A stretch of 64,000 nucleotides of DNA from Gallaecimonas xiamenensis 3-C-1 (GCF_000299915.1 NZ_AMRI01000020.1:1-64000); one strand, 5' to 3'; positions 17,350 through 27,838 are shown, counted from the stretch's first letter. Notes: a model not told the origin generated them from the sequence alone. Numbers and translations are program-made.

Positions 17350-17792
17350 TGCGATATTTCCTGCTTTGCCTGACCCTGCTGCTGGCGGCCTGCAGCAGCG
17401 AAACCCTGGTGCGCTATCAGCTCAAGGCGCCGGAAAAGGCGCCCCTGCTCAAGGCCACCGGCTATGCCCCCATCGACGCCCAACCCGGCCCCAGCTACGA
17501 AGAAAAACTGATGCAGGCCATGGACGCCTCACGCCTTGACGCCTACCGGCGCCTGGCCGAACAGCTGTACGGCCAGCAACTCAGGGGCCAGGCCAGGCTC
17601 AGCGGCGACAGCCTGGGCCGCAAGACCCTGGATGCCAGGGTCCAGGGAGTGGTGCGGGGTGCCACCCTGGTGGCCAACTACATCGAAGGCAAGTTCTACA
17701 CCACCAAGTTGCAGCTGGATACGGCGGTACTGGCAGACCTTGGCAGTGTCGAAAGCCAGCCGGTGGAAACGGAGCAAAAATGGTGGTACTGA
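17349..17792 (+). CDS. flgP: Flagellar lipoprotein FlgP (LPP20 family)
   Basis: A 147-aa lipoprotein: MRYFLLCLTLLLAAC gives a short signal with lipobox Cys15. The body (MQAMDASRLDAYRRLAEQLYGQQ, then a VQGVVRGATLV segment) matches the LPP20/FlgP domain, which in Vibrio forms the outer-membrane-associated H ring with FlgO and FlgT. The start overlaps the flgH stop, and the end overlaps flgT by 13 bases. No flgO lies alongside. Confidence 0.88.
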   Translation: MRYFLLCLTLLLAACSSETLVRYQLKAPEKAPLLKATGYAPIDAQPGPSYEEKLMQAMDASRLDAYRRLAEQLYGQQLRGQARLSGDSLGRKTLDARVQGVVRGATLVANYIEGKFYTTKLQLDTAVLADLGSVESQPVETEQKWWY

Positions 17793-18931
17793 CCCGCTTT
17801 TGGCTGCTGTGGCTGTGCTGCGCGCCGCTGCAGGCCGCCTGGTACAACGGCACCGGCACCGCCCCTGTCATCAACGACAACCAGGCCCTGGCCCGCCAAC
17901 AGGCAGCCAGGGCGGCCCTGCGCGACGCCCTGCTGCAAGCCGGCGCTTCGGTGTCGCTGATGGGAGAAGTGGCCGACGGCACCCTGACCGACAGCCTGTT
18001 TCAGGTACGGGCCCAAGGCCATATCAACCAGGTGCAAAAGCTCGAAGAACACATAAAGGACGACAGGGTCACCGTGACCCTGCGGGCCGATATCTGGAAC
18101 GACGGCGCCCTTTGCGACAGCCACCTGACCAGCAAGTCCCTGGTGCTGGTTCCCTTTAGCCTCAAAGAACCACAGCAGTCGGCCTGGGGCGCCCTCGAAG
18201 CGCTGCCCCAGGTGTTGAGCCAACGGCTGCTGGCGGAACTGACCCAGGCCAGTGCCGACTTCCTGCCCAAGACTCTGTTGCCGGCCCCCCTGGCTTTGGA
18301 CCCGGACCAACTGGCCCTGGCCGACCGCCAGGCCCTCCAAGCCCTGGCCCTGCAATACCAGGCCCAATACCTGGTGCTGGGCCGTATCAGCAACCTGGCC
18401 CTTGGCCGGGTCGAAGGGGGCCTGCTGAGCAAGGACCAACTGGTACGCCAGTTCGCCATGGAGCTCTACCTTATCGACGGTATCTCCGGCCTGCCCATCC
18501 TCAGCCGCCCCTACCAGAGCCGCACCTACTGGCCTTTCGCCCTCAATGCACGGGTGGGGGCAGGCAGCGACCAGCTGTGGCAGTCGGCCTATGGCCTGGA
18601 GATCCAGCGGCTGCTGCGCCAGGGGGTGGAAGACATGAGCGAGGCCCTCAAATGCGTGCGCCCCAAGGCCAGGGTGGTCAGGGTCGGCCACGACAGCCTG
18701 GACGTGGCCATGGGGGCCCGCCAGGGAGTGCGTATCGGTGACGTGTTTCGGTTGCTCCACCAATACCACCTGGGGGGCGATCAGGGTTACAGCAGCCTGG
18801 ATGAGGAGCAACGGGAACTCGAAGTGGTACAGGTTTTTCCCGACCACAGCCAACTGGCCCCACAAAACGGCGATATGCCGATGAACATCCAGATCCGCGA
18901 TCTGGTGCAACTGGACAGCTTCTGGGAGTAA
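17780..18931 (+). CDS. flgT: Flagellar assembly protein FlgT
   Basis: A 383-aa periplasmic protein with N-terminal signal MVVLTRFWLLWLCCAPLQAA. The segment AWYNGTGTAPVINDNQALARQQA starts the FlgT N-domain (SHS2/LPP20-like), followed by the middle TolB-N-like region and a C-terminal beta domain. FlgT builds the H ring that stabilises the basal body and anchors stator-associated rings of fast, often sodium-driven, polar flagella. A GGAGC ribosome site lies inside flgP. It is followed four bases later by an unknown gene. Confidence 0.9.
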   Translation: MVVLTRFWLLWLCCAPLQAAWYNGTGTAPVINDNQALARQQAARAALRDALLQAGASVSLMGEVADGTLTDSLFQVRAQGHINQVQKLEEHIKDDRVTVTLRADIWNDGALCDSHLTSKSLVLVPFSLKEPQQSAWGALEALPQVLSQRLLAELTQASADFLPKTLLPAPLALDPDQLALADRQALQALALQYQAQYLVLGRISNLALGRVEGGLLSKDQLVRQFAMELYLIDGISGLPILSRPYQSRTYWPFALNARVGAGSDQLWQSAYGLEIQRLLRQGVEDMSEALKCVRPKARVVRVGHDSLDVAMGARQGVRIGDVFRLLHQYHLGGDQGYSSLDEEQRELEVVQVFPDHSQLAPQNGDMPMNIQIRDLVQLDSFWE

Positions 18932-18935
18932 CAAA

Positions 18936-19451
18936 ATGGAGATAAGTCGGCTTTTCACCCCCTTGACCAAGGAGGAGACCCAGCCAACATCAGACCAGCA
19001 GCAGGGGGGCTTCGAGCAGCTGTTGGGCCAGGCCATAGCCCAGGCCCTCAATGACACCGCCACGCCCAGCCAGGGGAACGACGCCCTCGGCCTGCTGGGC
19101 CTTGGCCTGGTGGGTCAGCTTGGCCAGTCTTTAAACCCGGCCCCCAGCCCCCCGGCCACCCCCCAGGCCCAGGTTGCAAGCCAGGGGCCTTTCAGCCTGG
19201 GGGGATTGCCCTCCCTTGCCGACCTGGCCGATCTTGCCAATCCCTTGCAGCACATCCCCCTGGTCAGCGACTACTACCAGCAATGGACAGGGGATACCCA
19301 GGGTTACGTGCCCCAACTGTTGGGCGGCACCCTCTATGGCGGCGCCCTGGGCGGGGCCGGCGCCTTGATGGATATAGGCCTGACCCGCGTGCTGGGGCAA
19401 AGCCCCGTCACTTACCTGACCGGCCTTATCAGCCAGGACGACGATACCTGA
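18936..19451 (+). CDS. Unknown fourth gene of the flgH-flgP-flgT group
   Basis: A 171-aa protein I do not recognise. A GGGAG ribosome site at the end of flgT and a four-base gap make it part of the operon. The N-terminal third is Gln/Thr-rich and polar. The middle is Pro/Ala/Gln-rich and probably disordered. The C-terminal ~60 residues are hydrophobic and Gly-rich (PQLLGGTLYGGALGGAGALMDI) and could insert into a membrane or bind one. There is no N-terminal signal peptide. The position suggests a role in flagellar assembly, but the sequence alone does not show it. Confidence 0.55.
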   Translation: MEISRLFTPLTKEETQPTSDQQQGGFEQLLGQAIAQALNDTATPSQGNDALGLLGLGLVGQLGQSLNPAPSPPATPQAQVASQGPFSLGGLPSLADLADLANPLQHIPLVSDYYQQWTGDTQGYVPQLLGGTLYGGALGGAGALMDIGLTRVLGQSPVTYLTGLISQDDDT

Positions 19452-19455
19452 CCCC

Positions 19456-19479
19456 GCCCGGCATACGCCGGGCTTTTTT
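19456..19479 (+). terminator. Terminator of the flgH-flgP-flgT group
   Basis: GCCCGGC (19456-19462), loop ATAC, GCCGGGC (19467-19473), then six T. Confidence 0.88.
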
Positions 19480-19549
19480 CAATCAAGGCTTGCGTTATGC
19501 TAAGGCTTGCCCTAACCTGCAAAAAAACACTGTTCGATTAAGGCATGTC

Positions 19550-20140
19550 ATGGGACGCCGTAACGACCACAGCAGCGAAGAATTCGACCAGATGGTGCTG
19601 CAAGCCGCCTGGGGCCACCTGCAGGAAAACAGTGCCGACAGCCTGAGCCTGAGGAAGCTGGCCGGCCTTATCGGCTATGCCCCCAGCACCCTGGTGTCCA
19701 CCTACGGCAGCTACAGCCTGCTGCTGCTAAGGGTCAACGGCCACACCTTGGAGCTGCTGGCCCAGGCCCTGGCCCCAGACCCGCAGTTGCCCCCCAGGGA
19801 ACAGCTGCTGCACCTGGCCCTTGGCTACCTGCAGTTTGCCCGCCAGCACCCCCACGCCTTTCGCCTGGTGTTCGAACACAAGATGCCCCAAAGCCAGGGG
19901 CTACCCGTTTCCTTTACCCGGCAGCTGGAAGGCTTGTTCGGCCGCATCGAAGGGCCCCTGGCCGCCTTGCAGCCCGGCCTGGCCCGGGACCACCTCAAGC
20001 TGTATGCCCGTACCCTTTGGGCCAGCGTCCACGGTATCTGCCTGTTGGATATCGACGATAAACTCTTCTTCGAGGGCGGTGACGGCCAGGCCATGGTAGC
20101 CACCCTCTTGGGTCAGATGTTAGACAAGGAGCCGTCATGA
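19550..20140 (+). CDS. TetR/AcrR-family transcriptional regulator
   Basis: A 196-aa regulator. The N-terminal helix-turn-helix (SLSLRKLAGLIGYAPSTLVSTYGSYSLLLLRVNGHTLELL) has the TetR spacing, with a somewhat altered recognition helix. The C-terminal part (LALGYLQFARQHPHAFRLVFEHKMP ... LYARTLWASVHGICLL) resembles the WHG-type ligand domain. It overlaps the MFS-acyltransferase start by ATGA, so it probably controls its own operon, perhaps in response to fatty acids or lysophospholipid. No strong ribosome site is seen before the ATG at 19550. Confidence 0.82.
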   Translation: MGRRNDHSSEEFDQMVLQAAWGHLQENSADSLSLRKLAGLIGYAPSTLVSTYGSYSLLLLRVNGHTLELLAQALAPDPQLPPREQLLHLALGYLQFARQHPHAFRLVFEHKMPQSQGLPVSFTRQLEGLFGRIEGPLAALQPGLARDHLKLYARTLWASVHGICLLDIDDKLFFEGGDGQAMVATLLGQMLDKEPS

Positions 20141-22005
20141 TAGCCCTGCTCAGCCGCCGCCGCTTCGGGCCGCTGTTTTTTACCCAGGCCCTGGGGGCCG
20201 CCAACGACAACCTCTTTAAAAATGCCCTGATGCTGATGCTGACCTTTGGCACCGGCCTGCTGCCCTGGGACGACAAGTCCCTGACCGTCAACATTGCCGC
20301 CGGGCTCTTTATCCTGCCCTTCCTGCTGTTTTCGGCCTCCGCCGGGCACCTGGCCGACAGCATGGACAAGGCCAAGCTCATTCGCCGCATCAAGCTGGCG
20401 GAGATCGTCATCATGGGGGTGGCGGTACTGGCCCTGTGGCAGCAGCAGTATCTGTGGCTGCTGGGACTGCTCTTTCTGATGGGGGCCCAGTCGGCCTTCT
20501 TCGGGCCAGTCAAATACGCTATCTTGCCGCAGCTGCTCTCCCCCAAGGAGCTCATCAGCGGCAACGCCTGGGTGGAAATGGGCACCTTCGTGGCCATCTT
20601 GCTGGGCACCATAGCCGGCGGCCTGGTGGTGGGGCTTGAGCAGATGCTGTTGTGGCTGGCCCTTGGCCTGCTGGCGTTGGCGGTGCTGGGTTATGTCAGT
20701 GCCTGCCTCATCCCCCCGGCCCCGGCCAGCCCTGGCGCCGCGCCTTTTCGCTTCCAGCCCTGGCAGCAGACCAAAGCCATGGTCCGCATCGGCCATGAAA
20801 ACCGCACCCTGTTCCTGTCCTTGATGGCCATCAGCTGGTTCTGGTTCTTAGGGGCCGGCTACCTGACCCAGTTTCCCACCTTTGCCAAAGACAGCCTGGG
20901 GGGGGACAACACCGTGGTCACCGCCTTGCTGGTGGCCTTCTCGGTGGGGGTAGCCCTGGGGTCCTTGCTGTGCGAGCGCCTGTCAGGGGGCCAGGTGGAG
21001 CTGGGACTGGTGCCCATCGGCTCTTTGGGCCTGACCCTCTTTGGCCTGGATCTGGCCTTTGCGCCCCCGGCCCAACTGGGTAGCGAGCTGCTGGGCATCG
21101 GCGCCTACCTGGCCCAGCCCTACGGCTGGCGGGTGCTGATTGACCTTGGCCTTATCGGTGTCTTCGGCGGCCTCTTTATCGTGCCCCTCTACGCCCTGTT
21201 GCAGCAGCGGGCCAAGGAATCGGAAAGGGCCAGGGTCATTGCCGCCAACAACGTGATGAACGCCCTCTTTATGGTGGCCAGCGCCGGCTTTGGCATCCTG
21301 TTCCTGTCGGTGATGTCCCTGTCCATTCCCCAATACTTTGCGGTACTGGCCCTGATGAATGCGGTGGTGGCCCTCTACGTCTATAAACAACTGCCCGAAT
21401 TCGTGCTGCGCCTTTGCATCTGGCTGCTCAGCCACAGTTTCTACCGGGTACGCAGCCGGGGTCTGGACAACATTCCCCGGGAAGGGGCGGCGCTGCTGGT
21501 ATGCAACCATGTCAGCTTCGTGGACGCCCTGCTCATTGCCGGCGCCTGCCGCCGGCCGGTGCGCTTTGTGATGGACAAGGGCATCTTCAACACCCCCGGC
21601 CTCAACTGGTTGTTCAGGACCGCCAAGACCATTCCCATCTGCTCGCAAAAAGCCGATCCGGTCATCTTTGAGCAAGCCTTTGCGCGCATCGAACAGGAAC
21701 TCAAGGACGGTGAAGTGGTGTGCATCTTTCCCGAGGGCAAGTTGACCCGCGACGGTAACATCAACAGCTTCAGACCCGGGGTTGAGAAGATCCTGGCCAG
21801 CACCCCGGTACCTGTGGTGCCCATGGCCCTGCGCGGCCTGTGGGGCAGCTTCTTCAGCCACCAGGGCAAGGGCGCCTTCAAACCCGGCAAGGGGCGCTTC
21901 TGGTCCAAGGTGGAGCTGGTGGCCGAGCCGGCCCTGGCTGGCGCCGAGGTCAAGGCCGAGGCCTTGGAAACCCAGGTCAGGGCCCTGCGGGGAGACTGGG
22001 CTTAG
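20137..22005 (+). CDS. MFS lysophospholipid-flippase/acyltransferase fusion (Aas-like, no acyl-ACP synthetase)
   Basis: A 622-aa two-domain protein. Residues about 1-410 form a twelve-helix MFS transporter like LplT (FTQALGAANDNLFKNAL, FFGPVKYAILPQLL). Residues about 430-620 form a PlsC acyltransferase with catalytic NHVSFVD (H-x4-D), FVMDKGIF and FPEGKLTRDGNI. It probably flips lysophospholipids inward and re-acylates them. Many relatives carry a third AMP-dependent acyl-ACP synthetase domain; here the protein stops after PlsC. It is translationally coupled to the TetR gene. Confidence 0.87.
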   Translation: MIALLSRRRFGPLFFTQALGAANDNLFKNALMLMLTFGTGLLPWDDKSLTVNIAAGLFILPFLLFSASAGHLADSMDKAKLIRRIKLAEIVIMGVAVLALWQQQYLWLLGLLFLMGAQSAFFGPVKYAILPQLLSPKELISGNAWVEMGTFVAILLGTIAGGLVVGLEQMLLWLALGLLALAVLGYVSACLIPPAPASPGAAPFRFQPWQQTKAMVRIGHENRTLFLSLMAISWFWFLGAGYLTQFPTFAKDSLGGDNTVVTALLVAFSVGVALGSLLCERLSGGQVELGLVPIGSLGLTLFGLDLAFAPPAQLGSELLGIGAYLAQPYGWRVLIDLGLIGVFGGLFIVPLYALLQQRAKESERARVIAANNVMNALFMVASAGFGILFLSVMSLSIPQYFAVLALMNAVVALYVYKQLPEFVLRLCIWLLSHSFYRVRSRGLDNIPREGAALLVCNHVSFVDALLIAGACRRPVRFVMDKGIFNTPGLNWLFRTAKTIPICSQKADPVIFEQAFARIEQELKDGEVVCIFPEGKLTRDGNINSFRPGVEKILASTPVPVVPMALRGLWGSFFSHQGKGAFKPGKGRFWSKVELVAEPALAGAEVKAEALETQVRALRGDWA

Positions 22006-22152
22006 GTGACAAATGTCTCAGCGATCACAAAATCACCGAAAAGAGGCAACAAGGAAAATAGATTTGTCAGAATTGCCTGATATACGCTGAACCAGGGCAG
22101 GACATGCCCCCGGGCCCTCCCCCTCGGGCCCAGGACAAAAAGGGACCAAGCG

Positions 22153-23013
22153 ATGCGATATAGCCTAGGTGATTTCTCAGTGGATACCCGCCACCTCAAA
22201 CTGGGGCGGGAAGGGGCCATGGTGGGGTTGGATGCCCGCATGGCAAAGCTGCTGGACCTGCTCTTTGCCGCCTACCCGCAAAGCTGTAGCCGCAGCTTCC
22301 TGCTGGAGCGGCTCTGGCCTGACACCGTGGTGTCGGACTGGTCCCTGTCCCGGCTGGTCAGCGACTTTCGCAAACTCTGCCAGGACAACGGCCAGCAACA
22401 ACCCCTGATCCAAACCCTCAAGGGCCGGGGTTACCGCCTCGACAGCCTGGTCTGGGAAGCCCAGCAAGGGTCTGCTGCCCCGGCCATCAGCGCCAGGGGG
22501 CGCTGGCGGCTGCCGACCTTGGCCAGCCTTGGGGCCCTGGTATTGGCCATGGCCGCCGGGCTGGGTTGGCAAAAAATCCCTTCCGCCCCGCTGCAAATAG
22601 GCGAACCGGCCGACGCCCTTGGGCGCATCCTCTGGGTCGACGACCACCCCGAAAACAACACCACCGAGCGCCGTTACCTGCAAGCCAAGGGCATCGGGAC
22701 CTACACAGCCCGCAGCACCGAAGAAGCCCTGACCATACTGGCCATGCACAACCATGACGCGGTGATCACCGACATGGGCCGTGGGGACGACGTGCTGGCC
22801 GGCATGCGCCTGGTGGAAGCCATGCGCGAGCGGGGAGACAAAACCCCGGTGTTTGTCTACACCATACTGCCCTCCCACACCAAGGTGCGGCTGGTACAGG
22901 AAAAGGGGGCCCAGGGTATCGCCTTTGACTCGGCCAGCCTTTACCAGCAGATATTGCCGCTCTTTGAAGAGCCGACCCAGCCGGCCCTGGCCCTGTCGGC
23001 CCTGGAGCGCTGA
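22153..23013 (+). CDS. ToxR-like winged-helix regulator with TM helix and C-terminal receiver-like domain
   Basis: A 286-aa three-part protein. Residues 1-100 are an OmpR/ToxR-type winged helix (LLERLWPDTVVSDWSLSRLVSDFRK; wing LIQTLKGRGYRL). Residues about 119-139 form one hydrophobic helix preceded by Arg, so the N-terminus should be cytoplasmic. Residues about 157-270 resemble a receiver: Asp163/Asp164 in ILWVDDHPENN, acceptor-position Asp207 in AVITDMGR and Thr237 in VFVYT, but no Lys in the usual place (GAQGIAFDS). Topology would put this domain in the periplasm, where no phosphodonor is known. An AAAGGGA ribosome site lies upstream, and two GC hairpins occur in the leader (22095-22131). 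No cognate kinase is nearby. Confidence 0.75.
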   Translation: MRYSLGDFSVDTRHLKLGREGAMVGLDARMAKLLDLLFAAYPQSCSRSFLLERLWPDTVVSDWSLSRLVSDFRKLCQDNGQQQPLIQTLKGRGYRLDSLVWEAQQGSAAPAISARGRWRLPTLASLGALVLAMAAGLGWQKIPSAPLQIGEPADALGRILWVDDHPENNTTERRYLQAKGIGTYTARSTEEALTILAMHNHDAVITDMGRGDDVLAGMRLVEAMRERGDKTPVFVYTILPSHTKVRLVQEKGAQGIAFDSASLYQQILPLFEEPTQPALALSALER

Positions 23014-23035
23014 CAGGCCAGGCTCTCCCCATCAA

Positions 23036-23057
23036 GCCGCCCCAGGGCGGCTTTTTT
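23036..23057 (+). terminator. Terminator after the winged-helix/receiver gene
   Basis: GCCGCC (23036-23041) pairs with GGCGGC (23046-23051), followed by six T. Confidence 0.85.
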
Positions 23058-23178
23058 GCGCCCCTGCCCGGCCCTGGCGCACCTTATGGCGCCCCTGTCC
23101 TTGCAGTTGGCGCCGCTCTGGTTCATGTTGTTGGCCGACCCGGCCCAGCGGGCCCAGCAAAATAAGAGGAAACACCTC

Positions 23179-24834
<1,656 letters not shown>

Positions 24835-24839
24835 GTTGA

Positions 24840-24863
24840 AAGCCGCCGCCAGGCGGCTTTTTT
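24840..24863 (+). terminator. Terminator of the M49 peptidase gene
   Basis: AAGCCGCC (24840-24847), loop GCCA, GGCGGCTT (24852-24859), continuing into six T. Confidence 0.88.
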
Positions 24864-24978
24864 CATGGAACCGACATCAAAGCTGCCAAGCAAGGCCTTA
24901 TCTTCTAGACTCATGCCTTGGGTCGGCGCCTGCCGCCAGTTTGTGACACCAGGACCTCAAGCACATAAGGATTTGACC

Positions 24979-27834
24979 ATGACAGACTGGCTCGCCAATG
25001 CGGCCGGCACCCAGGCCGCCGCCATCCCCACCGATTTTTTCAGCCAATTGCTGGCCGCTGCCCAGCGCTTTGACGATCAAAGCGCCGAGTCCCTGCTGCA
25101 AGCGTTCAACCAGCACTTTGAAGGCAACAACGCCAGCCAGGCCTTTTCCACCTTTATCGAGGAACTGGACCCCGCCACCAAGGCCAAGGTGGAACAGCAA
25201 TGGCGCCAGCTAAAGGACAAGCTGGCCGGCCAGCTGCCTGCGGAAATAAAAGCCCTCTTTATCCCCTTGGAGCAATGCCAGGGCGAACAGGCCCTGCCCC
25301 TGGTTAGCCTTGCCCCCCAAGGCCAATGGCAGGCCGGCCAGTTCAAACTGGGCCTGGAGCTCAGTAGCGCCCTGGAAGTGGAAGTGCTGGCCCAGGACGC
25401 CGCCGAGACGGCCCTGGGGGATAAGCTGCCGGTGGGTAAATGCCTGCAACGCCTGGGGCTGGACGGAAAGCTGGCCGCCAGCCTGGGTGGCCAACTGCCC
25501 CTTTCCTTTGGCAGCCTGGGCCTCAATGCCAGCGGCCAGGGCCAGGTGGAACTGGACAGCTTCTACCTGGCCCCCAAGGACGCCAGCCTGGGGCAAAGCC
25601 TGGTGGAGATAGGCCGGGGCTGGACCAGCCCCCTGGATCTGGGCCAACTGCTGGCTGCCATGGCTGCTCCACTGCCCCTTCGCCGCCTGCAACTGAGCTT
25701 TGACGCCGAGCTGGCCCTGGGGGCCGAGCTCAAGGTGGGTAAAAGCCTGACCCGCAGCCTTGAGACCCTCAATGGCCAGGCCCTGGATAGCCCCCTGAAA
25801 GTAGACGCCGAACTGGCCGCCACTGTGGGCCTTAGCCTCAAGGACAAGGGCAGCTTCGAGCTGGAGCTACAAAGGGATACCCCCAGCAGCCTTTGGGTCC
25901 GGCTCTACAAGCGCCGGGACAAGAGCCGCAGCAGCCTGCTGCAACTGGGGGCCGATATCCAGCTCAAGGGACTGACCGACAACCTGCGTCAATTGGTGGA
26001 CCGCGCCCTGCCGGACATGAGCGCCTTTGACGCCGAGCTCAAGGACTTCAAATGGCCCGGCAAGCTGTTGCAGGACAAGCTGGCGTTGCCGGACGAGAGC
26101 CTCTTTGCCCCCCTTATCGAGCAGCTGCTGTCCGCGCCTTCGGCCCAAAGCCTGCCCCTGGCCCAGCAACTGAAAAACCTCATCAAAGAACAACTGGCCC
26201 TGTTGGTGGATGAAAAGCTGCCCCTGTGGCAGCAAGACGACGCCCAACTTGGCCAGCGGCTGCTGCTGGAGCTGGGCCAGGCCCTGGGGCTGGACAGCAA
26301 AGGCCAGGGCCAACTGGACGAGTTGCTGGCCTCCCCCCTAGAAAAAGGCATAGGCAAGGTCAAAGAGGCCCTGGCCGACAAACTGCAGGGCTTGAAAGAC
26401 AAGGGGGAGGCAGATCTGGACGCCCTGCTCAAACCCCTGGCCGCCGTGGATGCCGATATCCAAGCCACCAAAGACGCCATCCAGCAGGGGCTGGCCCAGG
26501 CCCTGGCCCCCATCGAGGCTTTCCTTGGCCGTTACAGCCAGTTTCGCAACCGCATCCTCAAGGTGGTGGCCGACGGTCTGCAAGAGCGCATCGGCCTGCA
26601 ATGGCTGGCCAGCAGCGAGCAAGGCCAGAGCCGGGAAAGCCGCTTTAGCTGCCGCATCCTCAAAGACAGCCCCCAAAGCCGGGGCCTTTACCAGGCCCTG
26701 TGGCAACGGGATTTAAGCCGGCTGCCGGCGCTGCTGGCAGCCGCCTTGGCCAACGAATCGGTGGACAAGGTGGACGGCAGCTACAGTGCCCTGGCCCAGC
26801 ACAAAAGCCAAACCACTGTCACCCTTAACCTGCTGGGCTTTGGTGCCAGTTGGTCTTCCCAGTTGCTGAACCTGGCCAAGGTGGAGCGTAGCCTGGACGG
26901 GCAGATCCTGGCCTGCCACAGCCAGGCCGAGGTAGACAAGGTTCATGGCCTGCTGGGAGAACGTAAGTCGGCCGCCCTGGTGATGGATACCGACCTCAAG
27001 GCCATGCTGGCCGGCACCCTGCTGCCGGCACCGCTGAAGCTGCAATTTAGCCTCAGCGACGACAACCTGACCGCCCAGGAACTGGCGCTCTACTTCAAAG
27101 GCATGGAACAGCTGGGCCTGTGCCAGTCAGGGGCAGGGGCCCAGGCCCTTCAAGCCCTGGGGGCCGACTCGGACAAGGGCGCCAACAAGGCCGACCTTAG
27201 CACCAGCCTGGCCTTTACCACCGGCCAATGGCGCTGCTTACTGGCAGGGGAGAACCAAGGGGAGGCCCTGGTGGAGACCTTACTGGACATCTACGAGCAG
27301 TCCCTGGCCCAGAGTCACTCCCAGGACCAAGAAGCGGTGGCCCGGCGCCCGGCCCTGCAGCAGGCCAAGGGCCTGGACCGCCAGGCCTGGTACCGGGCCC
27401 TGGCCAAGCAGCCCAACAGCAGGGCCGGCGCAGAATGGCAACTGGATAGAACCCTGAACGGGGTTGCCACTGGCTTGCAACACCAGGTGCAACGTCTTTG
27501 GGAACTGGGCCGGGCCGTGTTGGCCCTGGCCGAAGGCTACCAGGCCATGACCGGCCATTGGCAGCACTTGGCAGCCCTGCTTAGGGAGGATGGCGCCAGC
27601 GACAGGGACATCAAGGCCGCCACCCAGGCCTTAAATGCCGCCTTGCTAGAGGGCATAACCCCTTCCCTCAAGGCGGGCAGCGTCTTGTTCGACACCCAAA
27701 ACCGCATTCCCTGGCCCACCCTGGCCCTGTACCAGGCCCTGGCGGTGTTGGCCGGGCGCCAGCCGCCAATGAACCTGGTCACGCAACTGGCCCTGACCCG
27801 AAAAGGCCAGGACTACCAGTACCTGATTGGCTGA
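24979..27834 (+). CDS. Large uncharacterised protein (951 aa)
   Basis: I do not recognise this protein. It is 951 aa, has no signal peptide or transmembrane helix, and is unusually rich in Leu, Ala, Gln, Gly and Asp. Residues about 80-330 have alternating hydrophobic/polar stretches suggestive of beta-structure (FKLGLELSSALEVEVLAQD, LQLSFDAELALGAELKVGK). Residues about 340-560 appear helical with possible coiled coil (KVKEALADKLQGLKDKGEAD, AVDADIQATKDAIQQGLAQAL). The rest is mixed. It starts at 24979, with AAGG eight bases upstream. It is a stand-alone gene with no informative neighbours. Predicted cytoplasmic. Confidence 0.7.
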   Translation: MTDWLANAAGTQAAAIPTDFFSQLLAAAQRFDDQSAESLLQAFNQHFEGNNASQAFSTFIEELDPATKAKVEQQWRQLKDKLAGQLPAEIKALFIPLEQCQGEQALPLVSLAPQGQWQAGQFKLGLELSSALEVEVLAQDAAETALGDKLPVGKCLQRLGLDGKLAASLGGQLPLSFGSLGLNASGQGQVELDSFYLAPKDASLGQSLVEIGRGWTSPLDLGQLLAAMAAPLPLRRLQLSFDAELALGAELKVGKSLTRSLETLNGQALDSPLKVDAELAATVGLSLKDKGSFELELQRDTPSSLWVRLYKRRDKSRSSLLQLGADIQLKGLTDNLRQLVDRALPDMSAFDAELKDFKWPGKLLQDKLALPDESLFAPLIEQLLSAPSAQSLPLAQQLKNLIKEQLALLVDEKLPLWQQDDAQLGQRLLLELGQALGLDSKGQGQLDELLASPLEKGIGKVKEALADKLQGLKDKGEADLDALLKPLAAVDADIQATKDAIQQGLAQALAPIEAFLGRYSQFRNRILKVVADGLQERIGLQWLASSEQGQSRESRFSCRILKDSPQSRGLYQALWQRDLSRLPALLAAALANESVDKVDGSYSALAQHKSQTTVTLNLLGFGASWSSQLLNLAKVERSLDGQILACHSQAEVDKVHGLLGERKSAALVMDTDLKAMLAGTLLPAPLKLQFSLSDDNLTAQELALYFKGMEQLGLCQSGAGAQALQALGADSDKGANKADLSTSLAFTTGQWRCLLAGENQGEALVETLLDIYEQSLAQSHSQDQEAVARRPALQQAKGLDRQAWYRALAKQPNSRAGAEWQLDRTLNGVATGLQHQVQRLWELGRAVLALAEGYQAMTGHWQHLAALLREDGASDRDIKAATQALNAALLEGITPSLKAGSVLFDTQNRIPWPTLALYQALAVLAGRQPPMNLVTQLALTRKGQDYQYLIG

Positions 27835-27838
27835 CGGC

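Noticed and set aside
22095..22131. Two GC-rich hairpins in the leader of the winged-helix/receiver gene as a riboswitch or attenuator
   Set aside because: There is no T run, no conserved aptamer sequence and no alternative pairing that I can see; they are noted only as leader structure.
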